From NCBI GenBank assembly GCA_002005505.1, contig MVGU01000404.1:431001-495000 (forward strand): a DNA stretch of 64,000 nucleotides. Direction: 5' to 3'. This document shows, piece by piece, positions 30,810 to 43,060 of the stretch (its first letter is position 1; the number at the start of each line of letters is the position of its first letter). The DNA is from Botryococcus braunii (lineage: Eukaryota > Chlorophyta > Trebouxiophyceae). A program made the translations under genes and the position numbers. Below the pieces are notes generated by a model that searched no databases, had not been told where the DNA came from, and saw only the letters and a list, made by a program, of their open reading frames with translations.

Positions 30810-31345
30810 TCAGAGGCCAAAGCCATTGTCAAGCTCAGTACTGCTTCTTCGGATCCGAAGCTTCTGCTGTTTTGAAATTGTTGCAAAGCTCTTTGTGCTG
30901 TGATGGTGATGGTGACGAGGGGTGTGCTCCTTCATCTCTCGTGCCCCCTTGTGTAGCTGATGATGGTGAGAGCCGGTGGCCTTCTTTTTAAGGTCAGCAG
31001 GAGCGTTAGCACTGTTTTCAAGTATTTCAAAGCTGCCTCGAGATTGCTCACTGGAGCTTACATTGCCCCGTGGGATATCCTCACGTGAGCCAGAGCTGAC
31101 ATTTTGGGCTTGGGTGGCATTAGACCCAACGTCTCCCCACCAGTTCCAAGGCTTGCGCTTCTTGATGTTCTCGTCTGCTATTTGGCGATCTCTCTCAGAC
31201 ATTTGCATCTCGAATTCCGCAGAGGGACGGACCCACTTATGCCCTTCATCCAGCTTTGTACCATTTAGATACCGATCTTCTGGAGTGGTTGTTCGCTCAA
31301 AGAAATCTAGTACATAGTCAATGTACTCGGCATTCTGCTCATGGA
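30810..31345 (-). CDS. Hydrolase gene last exon, His/Ser/Lys-rich tail
   Basis: After acceptor TACTGCAG, HEQNAEYIDYVLDFFE (candidate catalytic His), then a low-complexity tail with HHHQLHKG and HTPRHHHHHS, ending at a stop at 30810. Confidence 0.7.
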
Positions 31346-33999
31346 CTGCAGTACACATCACCTTGTTAGAAGCTAGGAGAACCTTGCTGTAAGGTCTGAT
31401 CCCTTAGCATAGTACACATAATAAAATACTCAGTGATCAGATAATTTTGCCGGCATGTCACTCCATAAGCAAGTAAGGATGCGTTTGGACACAACTAACA
31501 CCAAAGTTAACACTATTTCAGAGCTGTGACTGCAAATGAGGGGCTCATACTTGCTTCACTGGCCCATAGCATCTCCTTGAAAGCCCTGCTATAGTGGTCT
31601 CTATCCCAGTTTGGCCAGAAAAAGTGGTGCAGTGCCATGTCCATCTCCCAAATGGCTAACTCCCTGCATGACTCCAGGCTATTATCAAGGCACTCAGGAG
31701 TTCAAACATCTCACCAAGACCCAGATAACACCAAGACATTAAGGTAACAGGGCACAATTTGTGCCGGCAGTTGTCAAAGTAGCCCATCTCATGAAGGATC
31801 TCTGCCAGAAAAGTGGTCTCCAAACTGTGCAGATCGTTGCAATGGTCTATTACTTAATCGATGCTCTCAATGCAAAATCCGATATTTGAAATTGACAGGT
31901 AACACGTGTGGTGGTCCTTACTTGGACTATCACTTACCATCCAGATTCTGGGTCTCTCTCTGTCCAGTTGCCGAATTGAGACCAACCCTCTGCATCTATG
32001 ACACCCCTTAACTGCAGCTTCGAGAAAATGTTTGTGGAAAGGGCGGCATCGACCCCCTTCAACCGTTTCATAAAGAAATCCGGGGTGATTGGATAGGGCT
32101 CCATCATGAATTCTTCGACATAGATTCCCTGCCCGTACCACATGCGTTTTAACCAGTCCATGTGCAGCTGCAACAACAGAGTCATACCATAATAGCATAC
32201 AAGTGGATGTACTGACCAATAAGAAGGCCCCACAATGATGTTATCCAATAATGACAAGGAAGGGAAACGGCACTCGACTCCTCCATCCTGGAAATTTACA
32301 CTCTCTGATTTCCCAATGTCTAACCAGTATAGATTTTGCTATATATCTTGTATGGCCCAAAGCATGCCCTCAATTCCCAGCCCGTCTCTCAAATCAGCAA
32401 CACCAGCTTCATTTCAAGCGGGGTGTACTTGGTCTTCATAAGTTGGGATGGTGATGTCCAGGGCTTCTTGAACTTCAACTTGATCATGCCGTGCCCGCAA
32501 GAAAAGGACTGGGGGATGCGGCCATGTGGCATTATTGTTTTCATTGATGGGCACTAGTTCTGTCTGCAGCGTCTCATTGCGCATGCCCATCACAATGCTG
32601 GCAACCCCCTGTGAGCTTGCACCCAAAGCCATAAGGTACAGAGGAAAGATGAAGTGGGTGCAGGGCGTATTGAAACAAGACGATGTCTGCTGATGTGCAA
32701 TATGCAGAAACACGTGTTTGAGTTGCAATAATAAGTGTTTCATTGCACAGAGTCCTCAGCACAATGGGTGGCTTTGAGCTTGTTCCCCATGTCAGAGGGC
32801 TGATGGTTCATGTGAAGGGGTCAACCATATGTAATGAGTATTGTTCTTACAGCCAGGCAGCACGGGGCTATATTGCATAATTTTGTCTGTGCGTTCTCGA
32901 TTCCTTTGACCGTGAACCCATTCTGATTGTTCCGTTTTTCATAAGCCAGTCCAATAAGTGACATCTTTAATTTTCATAACCCTACCCATGATAACGTCAG
33001 CAACCCTCACTGTCTGTTTGTCCCAAAAGCAAAAATCCATAATGTCAATTGGCACCTGCAATGGAAACCGGAGCGCCAATTCCAAGGCCATCTCTCCACC
33101 CCTGGAGGAGCCGATAGCGTATCGTGGTAGATCCCACCACGCCTTTTCTTTAAGCAGATGACGGATGTTTGCGGTCATCTGCGCGCGTTCACTATCTTTG
33201 TTAAGAGCCCTGTGTTTTGCAACAGGTATCCTTTCATTCAGCTCTCTGATGCCTTGGAGAAATATGCATGACACATCATGTACACAGCACCACTACAGCC
33301 TGAGACAGTGCCTGCAAAGTAGTGGTTCAGAAAGGACTAAGTGCCCACTGAATACATATTTCCAAATGATACAGGGGCTTACATCTGGCAATTCATGATA
33401 CCCTTTTGGTGGCCACGTTGTGTTGAAGCAGCCATACAAATCTCCTGCCCGGTGAGGACCAAGAGCTACGACTGCATAACCCCTTTTGACAGCATTGTAG
33501 ACTGTCACCATTTCCTCTGGCATACCTACAAAGATACAACTTCTCATTGGGACTATGAATTCAACATGTAGCATGAAAATCTTTGAAGGAGGTTAATCTG
33601 ATGCGTACCTTGACATACAGGGCAAGTCCGGCTCTTGAAGCCCCACTGAGTAACTGTTTGAAGGCAGCCATGGAAAGCAAATAGTAACGCCTTTGGCCTG
33701 ACTTTTGGCTCGGTTATTATCATTTCTCTGTCGTACATGATCTACAGTACATGAGATTTTCTTAGAAAAGTTGGTTGTGCCCTCAAAAGTCTGCTGTGCT
33801 GAAGAAGGCATAATTTAGGTTCCTCTCTGAAAATTTTTTGACAGAGACGATGCTAACCCATTTCAAGTCGCACCCGGTACTCCGAATCCGGGATTTCATC
33901 CCAGTGGTCAGGCCCTGGAAGCAGTGGGGCGGCCGATGACAGGTAGCTGAACCCCAGGAGATATAGTGCGATTGCACAGTATGCATACAGAGTATTCAT
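30810..33999 (-). CDS. Secreted alpha/beta-hydrolase-like protein, multi-exon
   Basis: Read on the minus strand. Exon 1 (33858-33999) starts MNTLYAYCAIALYLLGFSYL, a typical signal peptide. Further exons: 33609-about 33735 (LLFAFHGCLQ, oxyanion-type HG), 33383-33525 (GYAVVALGPHRAG), 33056-about 33255 (GSSRGG, the G-x-S-x-G nucleophile elbow), 32429-32608 (PPVLFLRARHDQ, likely acid region), 31938-32167, and 30810-31345 (VHEQNAEY, likely His region, then the C-terminal tail and stop). Order and spacing of Ser, Asp and His fit an alpha/beta hydrolase (lipase or esterase). Exon phases 2 to 3 fit exactly; others are approximate. The tail has a run of five His and Ser/Lys-rich sequence. Substrate unknown. 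Confidence 0.75.
31938..32167 (-). CDS. Hydrolase gene exon 6
   Basis: Acceptor GTTGCAG, donor GGATG/GTAAGTG. LHMDWLKRMWYGQGIYVEEF, a cap- or lid-like segment; ends near RDPESGW. Confidence 0.7.
32429..32608 (-). CDS. Hydrolase gene exon 5
   Basis: Acceptor GCTCACAG, donor GACCAA/GTACAC. PPVLFLRARHDQ is the beta-strand/loop position that usually carries the catalytic Asp. Confidence 0.7.
33056..33255 (-). CDS. Hydrolase gene exon 4 with nucleophile elbow
   Basis: RYAIGSSRGGEMALELALRF carries the catalytic-Ser motif. Donor TTGCAG/GTGCCA; the acceptor is approximate. Confidence 0.72.
33383..33525 (-). CDS. Hydrolase gene exon 3
   Basis: Between TTTGTAG acceptor and CAGAT/GTAAGC donor on the minus strand; MPEEMVTVYNAVKRGYAVVA is a typical beta-alpha-beta unit of the fold. 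Confidence 0.75.
33858..33999 (-). CDS. Hydrolase gene exon 1 with signal peptide
   Basis: ATG at 33999-33997. Hydrophobic core of about 18 residues, then SSAAPLLPG (possible cleavage site), then HWDEIPDSEY. Donor ATGG/GTTAGC. Confidence 0.7.
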
Positions 34000-34551
34000 T
34001 CAATCCACTATTCTGTGACTGAGACTTTGATACTCTTAATCTCTTGTCATCTTTGGAAAGTCACGGTGGAGGCTAGCCCGCATCACCGCCCGGCAACCGT
34101 AAGCTTCGTTACCGGATTGCGAATAAACTGTTGCAACACCAGTGTTTCAGATCTACTCCATCATGAGAGATACTGCTGCAGCAAGCGGATCTTGACAAGT
34201 AAGCCCAACACGTCGGGTAGTAAAGGGTCCTTCAAGCCCCCGGGGCAGCTCTAACCCCTGCGCAGAACCTTGTACCGGGGAGTCGCTAGTTCGGAAAGGC
34301 CATGTCGATGGATGGAGGGATTCTGGAGTGAATACTTGTGTGCTTAGTAGTCTTATATAGTGATGATAAAACGGCAGCGCACATTATAGTGCCTGATAAG
34401 GTGAAGACGTTGATGCACGGATAGGAGCTGCAACCCGTGGGGCTCCATCCGAAGCTTAGGACTGGAACGGAGCCTCATTTCCTATGCTTATCATACTAGA
34501 AAACTTTCTAGATATCGTCGTGCTCTGTAAACTAGCATAATTGGCATTGAG

Positions 34552-36518
34552 ATGCAAACCACGTACTTGGCTGTTGTCGCGTTTTCGCTCTTGGGGCTCT
34601 CTGTGGGAATCAAGCTTCCAAAAGAGCCATTGTCAAACCCGAAATCATGTGTGAGAAAGCTTAGCACTAACCGACCGGAGGCGAAGGCTGTTCTGGCCGT
34701 GATGGTAGGTTACCACTGAGATGAGCAGTCATAAATGTGACCCCAGGGGCGATCATTCCCACAATGGGAATGTTGCTGTCCTTAGCAGGACTTTGAAACA
34801 CTCGTTACAATAGAGGAGGTTACCTCTCGTGATGAGTACGGTGGGTGCAGACTGCTGCTGGGCCAGAGGGAGCAGCACGCCGTAATTATGCTCGCAAGAC
34901 ATGGTTTCCCTCTACACAACATGAAATGGACAGGTGTGTCCTTGAGCTTCAAGCATATAATTGACCATGTACTGTGAAAGGGGGTCTGCTACAGCAGGGC
35001 AAGGCAGATGCATCAAGTTAAACCTTCTTGTGCAGGCTGTACATGGAAACAGGTGTGCTTGTCCGCTTTGCTGTGGGAAGGAGCAGACAGGGGAACATGC
35101 TTGAACTTGAGTCGGAGGAGGCCAATTATGGGGAGTTTTTCTATCTGCCCCTCAAGGCAAGCAACCATTTGCTTAGGACCATTACCCGCTCCTGAAAAAA
35201 ATATTGCCTTGATATGAAAGCCAGCTGTTCCACGCTGTTGGGTTCCTATATGCCTGAGCAAGAACCGATTCATGTTGCAAAACTTGTAGCTTCATGAAAG
35301 ATGACATTTACAACCAAAGTATGTTTATCCAGATTTGCACCATGTTGCAGGATAGTGCCGAGGGAGAAACTCTCAAACTGGTGGCACTCTGGGAAACAAT
35401 CGCTAAACGTGTGAAAGCAAAATACATCATCAAGGCGGATGATGATAGCTATGTGCGCATGGATCGCTTAGTTCAGGCAATCTCACAATGGGACACTATG
35501 GGGGCTGGTAAGTTGCTGAACCTTTAAAAGTTACTTCAGAACTCTTTTTGTCTCAGCTCATGCCATTGGGGGTCATTGATCGCTTGGACGTGTCCACCAT
35601 GATTTCCGCTCGCATGTCCCTTTCTCTTATCTTTGATGGGTAGGTGGGTTGCCAATGTGGCTGGGGTAACTGGGGTGACAGAATTAATCCAAATGGGATA
35701 TGGGACAGGTTACATTGGTTGCATGCAGCAAAGGAACAACCAGCTTGCGATGACATTGAGTCCTGAAGATCCTCTGTATGACCCACATCACGCAATCTAT
35801 GACGGGGACAGTACATATGCAGCAGACACTGGCTTTCTGGCAGTGGAGGGCAGGGTAGTTGACGGATTGCTGCAGTCTGGGCTTTCTCTACGAGTAGGAG
35901 GTCATGCTGGTAAGTCCTGGGGTCACATTGCCTCAGGCTGATATTGTGGATGTTCTGCCAAAGTGTTTTCCTTCTAATTTATGAGAAGACAAAGGAGAGG
36001 GAGAAAGACTACGATCACATGCGCGTACAAACAATGTCCATGCTGGAGTTGCCTTGTAAACTCCAACTATCTGCAGTTCAATTACTTATTAATGAAGGGG
36101 ATGCACAGACACCATGGTGGGGTGGGTAATGAAAGCCTTCAACGTTTCACACTTTGACGACCGAAGGCTCTGCTATACCACGTCGTGTGACAGCAGGATG
36201 GTCGTTTATCACTGGGGTCGTGCCATAAAAGCTGCAATGACAACAGAAGCAACTTCAGATCAAGAGGAGTCCTCAGTTTGCTGCCCAACTCGCGAGCAAT
36301 GTTCACCTCAGCACGCACGGATGCACTTGTTGGCAGTTCGGTGTGTGGAGCAGCTGCATGGGGGGGACCCCAAATGTGCAGGGCCCACCCTTGGACTTAA
36401 CAATGAACTGGACCTGATTTTGGAAGTGGACCGCCATCATCACATGCGATCTGACTGGCAGTGGGTCACCTCACACCCAGTCCACAACAGTGCTTTACAA
36501 ACCGTAGATAGTGATTAG
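34552..36518 (+). CDS. GT31-type beta-1,3-galactosyltransferase-like protein, six exons
   Basis: Exons 34552-34704, 34851-34933, 35036-35156, 35351-35507, 35709-35909, 36109-36518; all phases fit. The start codes for an N-terminal hydrophobic anchor (MQTTYLAVVAFSLLGLSVG), as in Golgi type II membrane enzymes. GT31 landmarks follow in order: ARRNYARKTW (family RR..R.TW), VRFAVGRS, LELESEEANYGEFFYLPLK, KADDDSYVRMDRL (metal-binding DxD), AADTGFLAV, then DTMVGWVMKA (family ED...G) and the C-terminal CYTTSCDSRMVVYHW. About 375 residues. It would transfer a sugar, probably galactose, to glycoproteins or wall glycans in the Golgi. The third intron uses a GC donor. Confidence 0.88.
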
Positions 36519-37118
36519 CAGATGCCTCGAGCAAAATCAACCTCGGCAGAGTCGTGAACAGACTTGCTGAGGGTGAGAATCATCAGAAGGTCTTCCAGCA
36601 CTGCTCGTGTTATTTGATTTCATACCATGTAACATCTTGCAAGTCAGGCAGTTGTCGCAACATGTCCTTCAGGGGGAGAGGCTCTTCTGAGAGGCGCCTC
36701 TGTCCCATGGGTCTGGTTGCCGTGAAGTTGAAACATTTCCAGAAGGCAGTTGTTTCTGTCAATGTACAGTCACCAAATCTCTCCCATCTGAGAGGTCATG
36801 GATCCATGGAGGGACCATGGAGCGTATATACACGACGCATCTCCTCAACTTTGCTGTGGAGATTGGCATACCTGTCCAGTTTATGGTAAGCCTGTATACG
36901 TAGTAGATGAGACAGACAAGATATCAATTGTCTGCCCTTTACAACTGGGGGTCGATGACCGCGCTATGCTGTGGGAAAGCCCTATGCGATGGAAATCAAG
37001 GTGTTTTATAAAGCGTAATTACGCCCCTAAAGGACGTGGGAGCTATCCAGACGGCCAGAACGAAACAGGTTACATGCTGGGATCCATCCATGCTGATATC
37101 AAAAATCTTCTAGGTTAA
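36519..37118 (+). other. Possible unassigned coding stretch
   Basis: From about 36800 the frame is open to 37118 (GDWHTCPVYGKPVYVVDE, then LGVDDRAMLWES and KRNYAPKGRGSYPDG). Composition looks protein-like and a donor-like ACAG/GTTAC follows at about 37070. I recognise no family and see no clean start. It may be an exon of a further gene or a pseudogene. Confidence 0.3.
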
Positions 37119-38158
37119 GCAAGTAATTAAACAGGGGTATCCAGCATGACCGTGCCGATCAATACCATTTAATCTTGCAGTGGTACAAAAATGTAAATTG
37201 CTGCAAGTGAAATTGAGATTGATGAGACAACCAGAGGGTCGAACGCATCATCCAATAGACGGACAGCAAGCCTTCCTCGTGTAAGGTGCTTAACACGAAT
37301 TGAAGCACTGCAGGAGATTGCAGTACTGTCAACACTATTAAGGTTACGATGACGCATGCATAGAACTGGAATGGGAAACGTTATGATCACACATGCACAT
37401 AAGTGGAAAGTTTAAAAGGCTATGCAATAACTTGTGTGTACAGAGGTCATGCAGCTCGTTCCGCTTGAAAAAAGAAGCTTACAGCAATGGCTTCACGGCT
37501 CAGACATGCAGAGTCATGACAAACCATTGCTTTCAACATTGAGGAACCCTTATCAAAGAAGAAATTCTGACGCCAAAATGAATACTCACTGGGTATGCTT
37601 CACGTATGAGCATAAGCACTGCATCAGGTTGAACCCACAAGCTTATAAGTTTTCAATCCCTCGCTTAAATGCGTTGCTTTCCAGCCTTAAATAAGGTGCA
37701 AAAGCATAGCATTCAAGTGATTGATTTAAGGACGGAGTGGAGCTGGCTTCAGACATTGCAACAACCCTTCATGAATTCAGCTAATATGGTTCAGTTGTAA
37801 ATACTGCAGTCAACGGGTAGTGGGCTCGCTGCAACTTTGAGCGAAGTCTGTAAAACCGGACCATCATTGCTGGTGGTTGAGTCAACACGACGACCTCAAA
37901 ATAATTGATAACAGAAATTTATTGTTGAGGTACACCAGATGTACGTACATTTTCATGCATGTGTAAATTGCTTTATAGTCACTTCTACGCATTGGGAGAC
38001 TCGATGCTGGCCGTGTCTACAACTGTATGCACATGTATTTGTGTCATGGCCAGGAAGCCTTGGGTTTGGGTAGTCTACATAGAGGCTATAGAACAGAATA
38101 AGAACCTGCCCCAAAACAAGAACGGGACACGGGCAAAGCGAGCCACTCAGCACAAATG

Positions 38159-38235
<77 letters not shown>

Positions 38236-40500
38236 GCGCCAGCGTGCGTATGTGCGTACGTGCATGTGTCTGTGTGTGTGCATACGCAACTTCATGGGTA
38301 GCCATGCTCGATCAGCTCAAGCATATATATATGCCGAACCGTTGGGTAGTCAAGATGCGATGAGATACATCAGCCCAGCAGCGACCCGCAGGCAGTCGGG
38401 TCAGGACTCGACAGTAATGCGAAATGGTGGCATTCTTTCCTGAACCCCTCTCAAGTGCATCAGCACCAGGCACCATAAAAGTCGCCCAAGTAACATATGG
38501 CTGCTTACAGTATCACAGCTACAATGTCACAGTGATTTTCCTAGTCAACGAACAAATCAACATCTGCTAGTCAGCCCCAAATATATTCACATTGTCAGTA
38601 TCAATTATGGCAGGATCTCTGGGGCACGAGGCAATAATTATTGGCAAATAATCATGTTTTCTAGCAATAGTACCAAGCTCACACATAGTGACTGGTATAT
38701 ACATGTATATAGCTTGTTTCTTGTCCGTACGGATAAGAGCACCTAGGTTCATGAAAGCACCACAGATCTGTGATCATGATCACATCTGTGGCCTAGACTT
38801 TTGGGTCAGAGTCGGTCTTCTCCCTTGCACTCAGTCAAGACAACACGAAGCAATGATCCTCCATATAATAACTGCTGACCACGTGTACGAGCTATTTTCT
38901 CCTTCTTCCCCCCTGCAACGGTGCTTCAATCTACCTCTCCGGATCCGCACTAGCTAGGTCAAAAAAATATGTGCGTGTGCACGGTGATATCCGAGAGGTT
39001 ATATACTAATAAACGTACCAAACCCGTTGGCTTGCGCCATTCATCGACTCATTTAGGACATTTAGCAAATCAGTACGATGGCTGGACGACTCTTGTGAAT
39101 TCATTCCCCCATGTCCCAAAATGTGGAGAACGTATTTCCTACATTGTGTTGAAAATCAGAAGATTCTGTGCATACCCCAGACTTATATGCAAGGGCGTCA
39201 TAGCTAGACATGTGCCTCTGGCGGCCCACAACTATGTCAATGCTTCTGCATGCATGTTCTGCTAAGCATTCATGAACACCATGGTTCTGAAAAGGAACAC
39301 ATCCCGAATGTGTTCAAGTTTGTGTAAACATATATCTTAACAATGTCCAGTGACAGATGCACACGTGTGATGACACGTGCATGCTCATGTGTATTTATAA
39401 AGATTTGCATGCTTGAGAACTTGACATCCGTTGGCGCAAAAACAGGCACCAGCTGTATGATCCGCACTGGTCTCCGGTATATTTCTTCGATCCTTCTGGG
39501 AGATCTCTCGAGTGAGACATGGTACCTATAGGGTACTGTCGAGACATGCATGCTATAGGGTACCTATAGGGTACTGTCAACAATACGCTATAGTAACGTA
39601 CATAACTAGAAGTGTGGGGCCTTGCATGCCCAACGTTGGTGATTGCTGGTAACAGCGTCCATAACGCCGTCAACAGTGTCGAGTAGTAAGTATATTTTAT
39701 GGGGTACTGCACTACCCCACAAGCAGTCATGATCATGCCCCACAAAGAGATGTAGGTCTAGATATAGATATAAGTACTTGCGTAACCCACAAGTAGTCAT
39801 ACCCCACAAAGAGGTATAGGTATTAGATATAGATATAGCTACTTTTATGGTACCCCACAACCAGACACACCCCACAGAGACATGCAGGTATATATCTAGG
39901 TACTGTAAATTACAGCACTTTTCAGTATAGAAACGGACAAATTAATTATACTATATTAGGAACTTGTCCAAAATTGTTGCGAGCTGCTTCCGTCTCCTTA
40001 CCTATTACGTATGAGAGGGGCAGGAAGCATCCCACGTGGGAGTGCACTCTCCCTCAACACAAGTCCTACATCTCCTACCCTTCCTTATAAGGTTAATTAA
40101 CATTTGCCGCCATGCGGTGTGCCCACAAAGGGTGCAGTAAACGAGGGAAAGAACGCAGAGCAATCCCTCATTGATCAATGGAAACAACTTTGCAATTCCC
40201 TGGGAATCCATAAAAAGCTTGCCTTACTTTCCAAGACAAGCCACGAACTTATCAGCCTTCTAAAAGATCTGACATTATTGGATAAATAAAGGCTTTGCTC
40301 CTGTGTCCGCACCTCTGCATTATACGACATTGGAGGCCAATGTTGTGCTTCAAAAGTTAATTGAGCTTCAAACATGCAATCTTGTATAGGCTCAGCTCAT
40401 GTGGCCTCAACCAAGACACTCCACGACAGCAGAAGCCAATTATGCCATAAAAATAAACAAATTTGTCTCAAACTTATATTTAGTCTTGCCCCTGTGTCGA
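37119..40500. other. Sparse stretch with simple repeats
   Basis: No convincing gene on either strand. Contains a (GT)n run (38157-38232), a duplicated ACCTATAGGGTACTGTC motif (39520-39580), and three diverged copies of an 80-bp unit with CCCCACAA and TAGATATAGATAT (39695-39900). Confidence 0.5.
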
Positions 40501-40545
40501 CATCCACGACACGACTCCTCTAGATCCTGCCCAGCTTCACTATTC

Positions 40546-40597
40546 ATGAAATGAAATGCTGTACACTGCTCAGTGTGTGTACAGCATTTCATTTCAT
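40546..40597. repeat. Perfect 21-bp inverted repeat with 10-base loop
   Basis: Arms 40546-40566 and 40577-40597 pair without mismatch (ATGAAATGAAATGCTGTACAC and its complement). It lies 112 bases downstream of the stop of the minus-strand secreted-protein gene, so it could be in its 3' UTR, or be a short MITE-like or small-RNA hairpin. Confidence 0.85.
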
Positions 40598-40708
40598 ATC
40601 ATTTCATGAAGAGGAAAGCTGATCAATGTACAGCAATTGCCTGTGGGTTTCAATCCATGGGGTTTGACCGATGACTTGATGAGAGATGGGTTGATGACGG
40701 AAGCCCAC

Positions 40709-40932
40709 TCAAGGGGGAAATGTGACTCCCCCGCCGCTGACAACGGGGTGATTCAGATAGACGCCACCAGGCAAGCTGGCACCGAAGCTGGTGGCAGTCG
40801 TCACCTTTGAGTTGCCTGTTGTGGTCACATCCGTAATCCCCACACTTCCGGGAAGATAGTCTGATCCGGTCTGCATCAGCACCACACATTCGTTCTTCAC
40901 GCATGGGATCTGTTGTGTAATGCACGGGGATT
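40709..40932 (-). CDS. Secreted-protein gene exon 4 (last)
   Basis: Acceptor AACCGCAG with phase matching exon 3. SPCITQQIPCVKNEC, then Gly/Thr/Val-rich sequence, ending GGGVTFPP and a TGA at 40709-40711. Confidence 0.65.
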
Positions 40933-41679
40933 CTGCGGTTCGTAACATCATACTGTTCTCGATTCACTTCCCAGTCCTTTTGTCAGCACAGGTACGGCAC
41001 GGGTTGGGGGTATTCCATTCCCACTCCCTTCTCTTGATATGGCTTAAATTTTCACACATGAAGCAGTGTGCAGCCCCACACGAGCCTGACAGCCTCAAAG
41101 CATTTCCATTAAGCCCCTCTATCACATTCGCTGGTCACGATGATGACTCCTGGTCACAATCATGACTCGTAGTCACTATCACGACTCTTAATGATTAATC
41201 TCATGACTCGTAGCCACATGTCACTCGCAATCTCATCACTCGTAGCCACAACCAGGACTCGCAGTCGCAATCACCAGTCGTACTCACAATCATGATTCGT
41301 AGTCACAAATGTGACTATAAGTCACAATCATGACTCGTAATCACGACCATGAGTCTTAGTCACAATCATTACTAGTATTCACAATCGTGACTCGTAGTAG
41401 CAATCACAATTCATGGTCACAAGCATGACTCGTAGTAACAATCATAACATGTAGTCATTTCATGACCCGTAGTCACAATTATGACTCGTAGTCCCTTGCA
41501 CCAAATCATTAATGGGTAAGCTTGACCGGTTGCCTTTCAGGGGTCACAGACCTTCCCTTTCCTGCCCGAAGCTGTCTGCCAGCAAGAAAGAGAGGGCAAA
41601 GTCTCACAGAGGTCTGCCGAGCTTGCACCTCTACTTTGCCAGGATGACACAAGTACCCACATGGATGGTATTGACTAAT

Positions 41680-41763
<84 letters not shown>

Positions 41764-41925
41764 GCGTGTAGACATACACACATCTGACATGCACACACCC
41801 TCTCAGACACACAAACACACACACACACCCTCCCACACCTGCAGACACAACTTCGCACTCTCTCTCGCTCTCCCTCTCTCTCTCACACGTACACACACCC
41901 ACGCACACACACACACACACAAACA

Positions 41926-41987
<62 letters not shown>

Positions 41988-43006
41988 CCCTCCCACACAA
42001 CCACACAAAGATAGGAGGCAGCAGCCCCAGAGCATCCCCGCATGCAACTTCCCCCACATGGAAACAGACTGTCAGGCCTCCACATGAAAACAGACTGTCA
42101 GGCCTCCACACAAGTGGCAAGCCGCACATCTAGGTGGGAAGGCGAGGCCATGTGAGTGGGGCGCACATTCGGGGCACCCGTTCCGGAATCTGCCGGAAAC
42201 GCCCCATACCCGATCAGCGTGTTCCCCTCTCCCGCCACTAAGGTACCGTTTCCCTCCCTCGTCCAGGTGGCTTTTTGGATTTGGCTTCCAACTGCCTGCA
42301 CACCCCCTCCTCTTTCCTTTTTCAGCACGTTCCCATGCCCACATACCACCCCCCCTCCGTTCGTTTTCAATTGCAGGCCTTCCCACCCGCTCCAGATGTA
42401 AATGCCAAGCAGTGGTGATCATCAGCACGCTCGCAATAGCAAGTTATAACATAACATAGCATTACATAGCATAAATAGCATGTACAAAGCTGCCAGGGCT
42501 TGTAATTGTACACCGTGGTGCCAATGAGGGATGACGGACAGGCATGTGTGCTTGTACTGTGATGACGCAATACAATTACGTGTTGTGGGGAGGTGGGCGG
42601 TCAGCCCTCCAGGTGCCCTATGACGGGCACGGCGGGTAATCAAGAACGAAGAGTGGTGGGAGGCCTCTGGTCAAGCAGGCCGACAAAAACATATGCTGCA
42701 CATCGGTGGAATAGGGAGAGGTTGTGATTGGGGAGTGGCCCACTGGGGGGGGGGGGGGGGATATGCAGAGACAGAAGGACACAAGTTGTTGCGGGCAGGC
42801 TCAATCACACATGAGGACCTGCTTTGCCTACAAACCCGCGAGCCCGCAAGTGGGCGGGCACACAAGACACACACACACACACATGTGCAAACATACACAC
42901 ACAGACACACATGTGCACACACACATATGTACGCGCAGGTGTTGAAGTTCTCTTCGAATCTTAAGATGTACAGCACTAAAAGGTTCATCGAGAATTAACA
43001 AACAGG

Positions 43007-43060
<54 letters not shown>

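Noticed and set aside
41115..41500. CRISPR-like array
   Set aside because: Units are degenerate and contiguous without unique spacers; a eukaryotic minisatellite.
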